Of a DNA stretch of 64,000 nt, positions 62,979 through 64,000 are shown piece after piece. The translations under genes were made by a program, and so were the position numbers. Location of the stretch: positions 62,001-126,000 of the forward strand of contig NZ_CALPDE010000003.1 of assembly GCF_943193185.1 (NCBI RefSeq), written 5' to 3'. Positions within the stretch are counted from its first letter, which is position 1, and each line of letters begins with the position of its first letter. Under the pieces are notes generated by a model. It saw nothing but the letters and a program-made list of their open reading frames with translations, was not told where the DNA came from and ran no database searches. This stretch comes from Lactococcus ileimucosae. GTDB lineage: Bacteria > Bacillota > Bacilli > Lactobacillales > Streptococcaceae.

Positions 62979-64000
62979 TTAGTTGGGTTGGTTGATGATG
63001 AGGGCAGGGCGGGCGCCGCCATTACCATAGCTAGTTATCATATTGCCAGAACCGTTTCCTAATTCACCATTTTCTTCCGCATCACGGAAAGCTCCTACGT
63101 GCCATGCCTGTGTTGAAGATCTAGGGGTGCGTAACCACCACCATGCCGGTCCAGGATGGCCACTATTCTGAAAAGCGGCAAGACGCCCTAAACGATTAGG
63201 GAAAGCACGTCCTGGGCCTGATAAACGTGTAACATCTGCTAAAGATAGTGCAAAAGCACGTGGAGTACCATCTGTATCCACTTGAGTTAAATCTTCCGCA
63301 ACCGTTGGGAAATCACTTAAGTTTATTGGTAACCATTGACCGGGGCCCTCAAACACAATATCTTCAGAAGCTACAGTCCCCGTCACAAAATTATCTGCCA
63401 CCGGTCTTACCATCGCTTGAACTGTTGGTTCAAGGCTATCATACCATTCATTCATACGGATATCCTGATCATTCCAAGGAACACTTGTAATAGCATCATT
63501 CCGGATAATCATATGATTCCCAGACCCCATATTTTCAAGGTAGCGGTACTGCTCCCCGGCCATGGTAAAGATACGCCCCGGACGCATGGTCGAAAAGTCA
63601 AAGGCTGCTGGTGCACTGTCTTCGTTAGGCAATGGGTTTGGGCCGTCATCAAACATCACCCCGTTCTGGATGCCTCTGAGGAAGTCTTCTAACTCCGGAT
63701 GGTGTTGCTCCCCATCATTGAGGAACTCCTCATGCTGGTCAGGACTGACTAAGCCACTCTCAACATGGATCCCATAGTAGTAAAAGCCGTTAAAGACCTT
63801 GTCCTCAATGGCAGCTGTCATCTCCGCTGCATCAAGCAGGTAAGAGCTGGCTTGCTCACTGTCCAGTCTGTTGGCCCAGTAAGCCCATCCTGTGTTGTGG
63901 TCAACCACCCAGAAGTTGCCTATCTTGTCTTCGTTAGGCAAGTTGCTCCACTGGTTCATGGTCATTGGGGCACGGTCTTGTGGGAGGTTTTGGGCAGTTT
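62979..64000 (-). CDS. Dispersed-family secreted protein, copy D (C-terminal part)
   Basis: About 340 C-terminal residues; the gene continues past the right edge with no start in the window. From residue QNLPQDRAPMTMNQWSNLP through HMIIRNDAI it is nearly the same as copy A in protein and DNA (GWAYWANRLDSEQASSYLLD, HHPELEDFLRGIQ). After that the C-terminal domain diverges (AFQNSGHPGPAWWWLRTPRS, then NGGARPALIINQPN). The window-edge part resembles copy C (QNLPQDRAP) more than A (QNLQQDRAP), so the gene is a mosaic. Strong terminator follows. Confidence 0.85.
   Translation of the reverse strand, partial: TAQNLPQDRAPMTMNQWSNLPNEDKIGNFWVVDHNTGWAYWANRLDSEQASSYLLDAAEMTAAIEDKVFNGFYYYGIHVESGLVSPDQHEEFLNDGEQHHPELEDFLRGIQNGVMFDDGPNPLPNEDSAPAAFDFSTMRPGRIFTMAGEQYRYLENMGSGNHMIIRNDAITSVPWNDQDIRMNEWYDSLEPTVQAMVRPVADNFVTGTVASEDIVFEGPGQWLPINLSDFPTVAEDLTQVDTDGTPRAFALSLADVTRLSGPGRAFPNRLGRLAAFQNSGHPGPAWWWLRTPRSSTQAWHVGAFRDAEENGELGNGSGNMITSYGNGGARPALIINQPN

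Noticed and set aside
11664-64000. Diversity-generating retroelement acting on the family C-termini
   Set aside because: No reverse transcriptase gene or template repeat was seen in the window, and differences between copies include length changes and are not limited to adenine positions. Recombination between copies explains the data better.
1-64000. tRNA, rRNA, IS element or prophage
   Set aside because: None was recognised by reading; no transposase, integrase or tRNA-like cloverleaf was seen, though short RNAs could be missed by eye.

Overview
The window looks like the chromosome of a low-G+C Gram-positive coccus, most likely Lactococcus and probably the L. garvieae/petauri side of the genus. 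The evidence is two neighbouring acetate kinase genes, an LmrCD-type heterodimeric multidrug ABC pair, a WalR-WalK-WalJ (VicRKX) operon, a tetrahydrofolate riboswitch before folT, a Lactococcin 972-type bacteriocin locus, mevalonate-pathway isoprenoid synthesis, and RpoY next to RNase J1. The assignment rests on gene content and my recall of the genus, not on a database search. I saw no rRNA, tRNA, CRISPR array, transposase or phage genes.

Layout. 1-3.4 kb: ecsA edge, hit operon, a small membrane protein, rplA-rplK. 3.4-6.5 kb: Lactococcin 972-like bacteriocin with its DUF1430 membrane protein and ABC ATPase. 6.7-18 kb, nearly all on the minus strand: gloA, yozE-msrA, cvfB, pyrH-frr, ackA, surface-protein copy A, second ackA, a YtxK-like methyltransferase, a DUF3165 protein and typA. 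18.2-22.6 kb: yqgQ-glk-rhodanese, dps, a prepilin peptidase convergent with dinB. 22.9-29 kb: sodA, mevalonate genes (fni, mvaK2, mvaD, then mvk) split by a universal stress gene and a candidate type I toxin-antitoxin. 29-36.2 kb: tmk-holB-ricT-yabA-rsmI (minus) and walRKJ (plus). 36.3-49.3 kb: copy B, ydbC, murA, a repeat-domain protein, a second candidate type I toxin-antitoxin, lmrCD, a cation diffusion facilitator, copy C, folT. 49.6-64 kb: pepN, an unknown gene plus a GyrI-like gene, tsaB-rimI-rimI-tsaD, a possible structured RNA, an amino acid permease, rpoY-rnjA, vanZ-like, add and copy D, which runs off the edge.

The most unusual content is a dispersed family of about 550-residue proteins (copies A at 11.7-13.3 kb, B at 36.3-37.9 kb, C at 46.7-48.3 kb, D from 63 kb to the edge). 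Each has a SipW/TasA-like signal segment, a strongly conserved N-terminal and central part, and a divergent C-terminal domain carrying WWxRTP-like and G-x-RPALII motifs. All four lie on the minus strand in intergenic positions beside housekeeping genes. A and B share about 120 bp of upstream DNA in which a T-run inside the promoter-like region differs in length. A and D are almost identical over several hundred bases and then diverge. This looks like a mosaic, recombining surface or secreted protein family; function unknown.

Two features below the usual ORF length cut-off were found by reading: Fst-like type I toxin-antitoxin candidates at about 27.5-27.86 kb and 40.7-40.97 kb, each with a small hydrophobic basic-tailed peptide, direct repeats at both ends and a convergent antitoxin promoter. 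A third cross-cutting signal is that seven genes have a -10 hexamer ending only 6-7 nt before the start codon and no Shine-Dalgarno sequence, so their mRNAs are probably leaderless.
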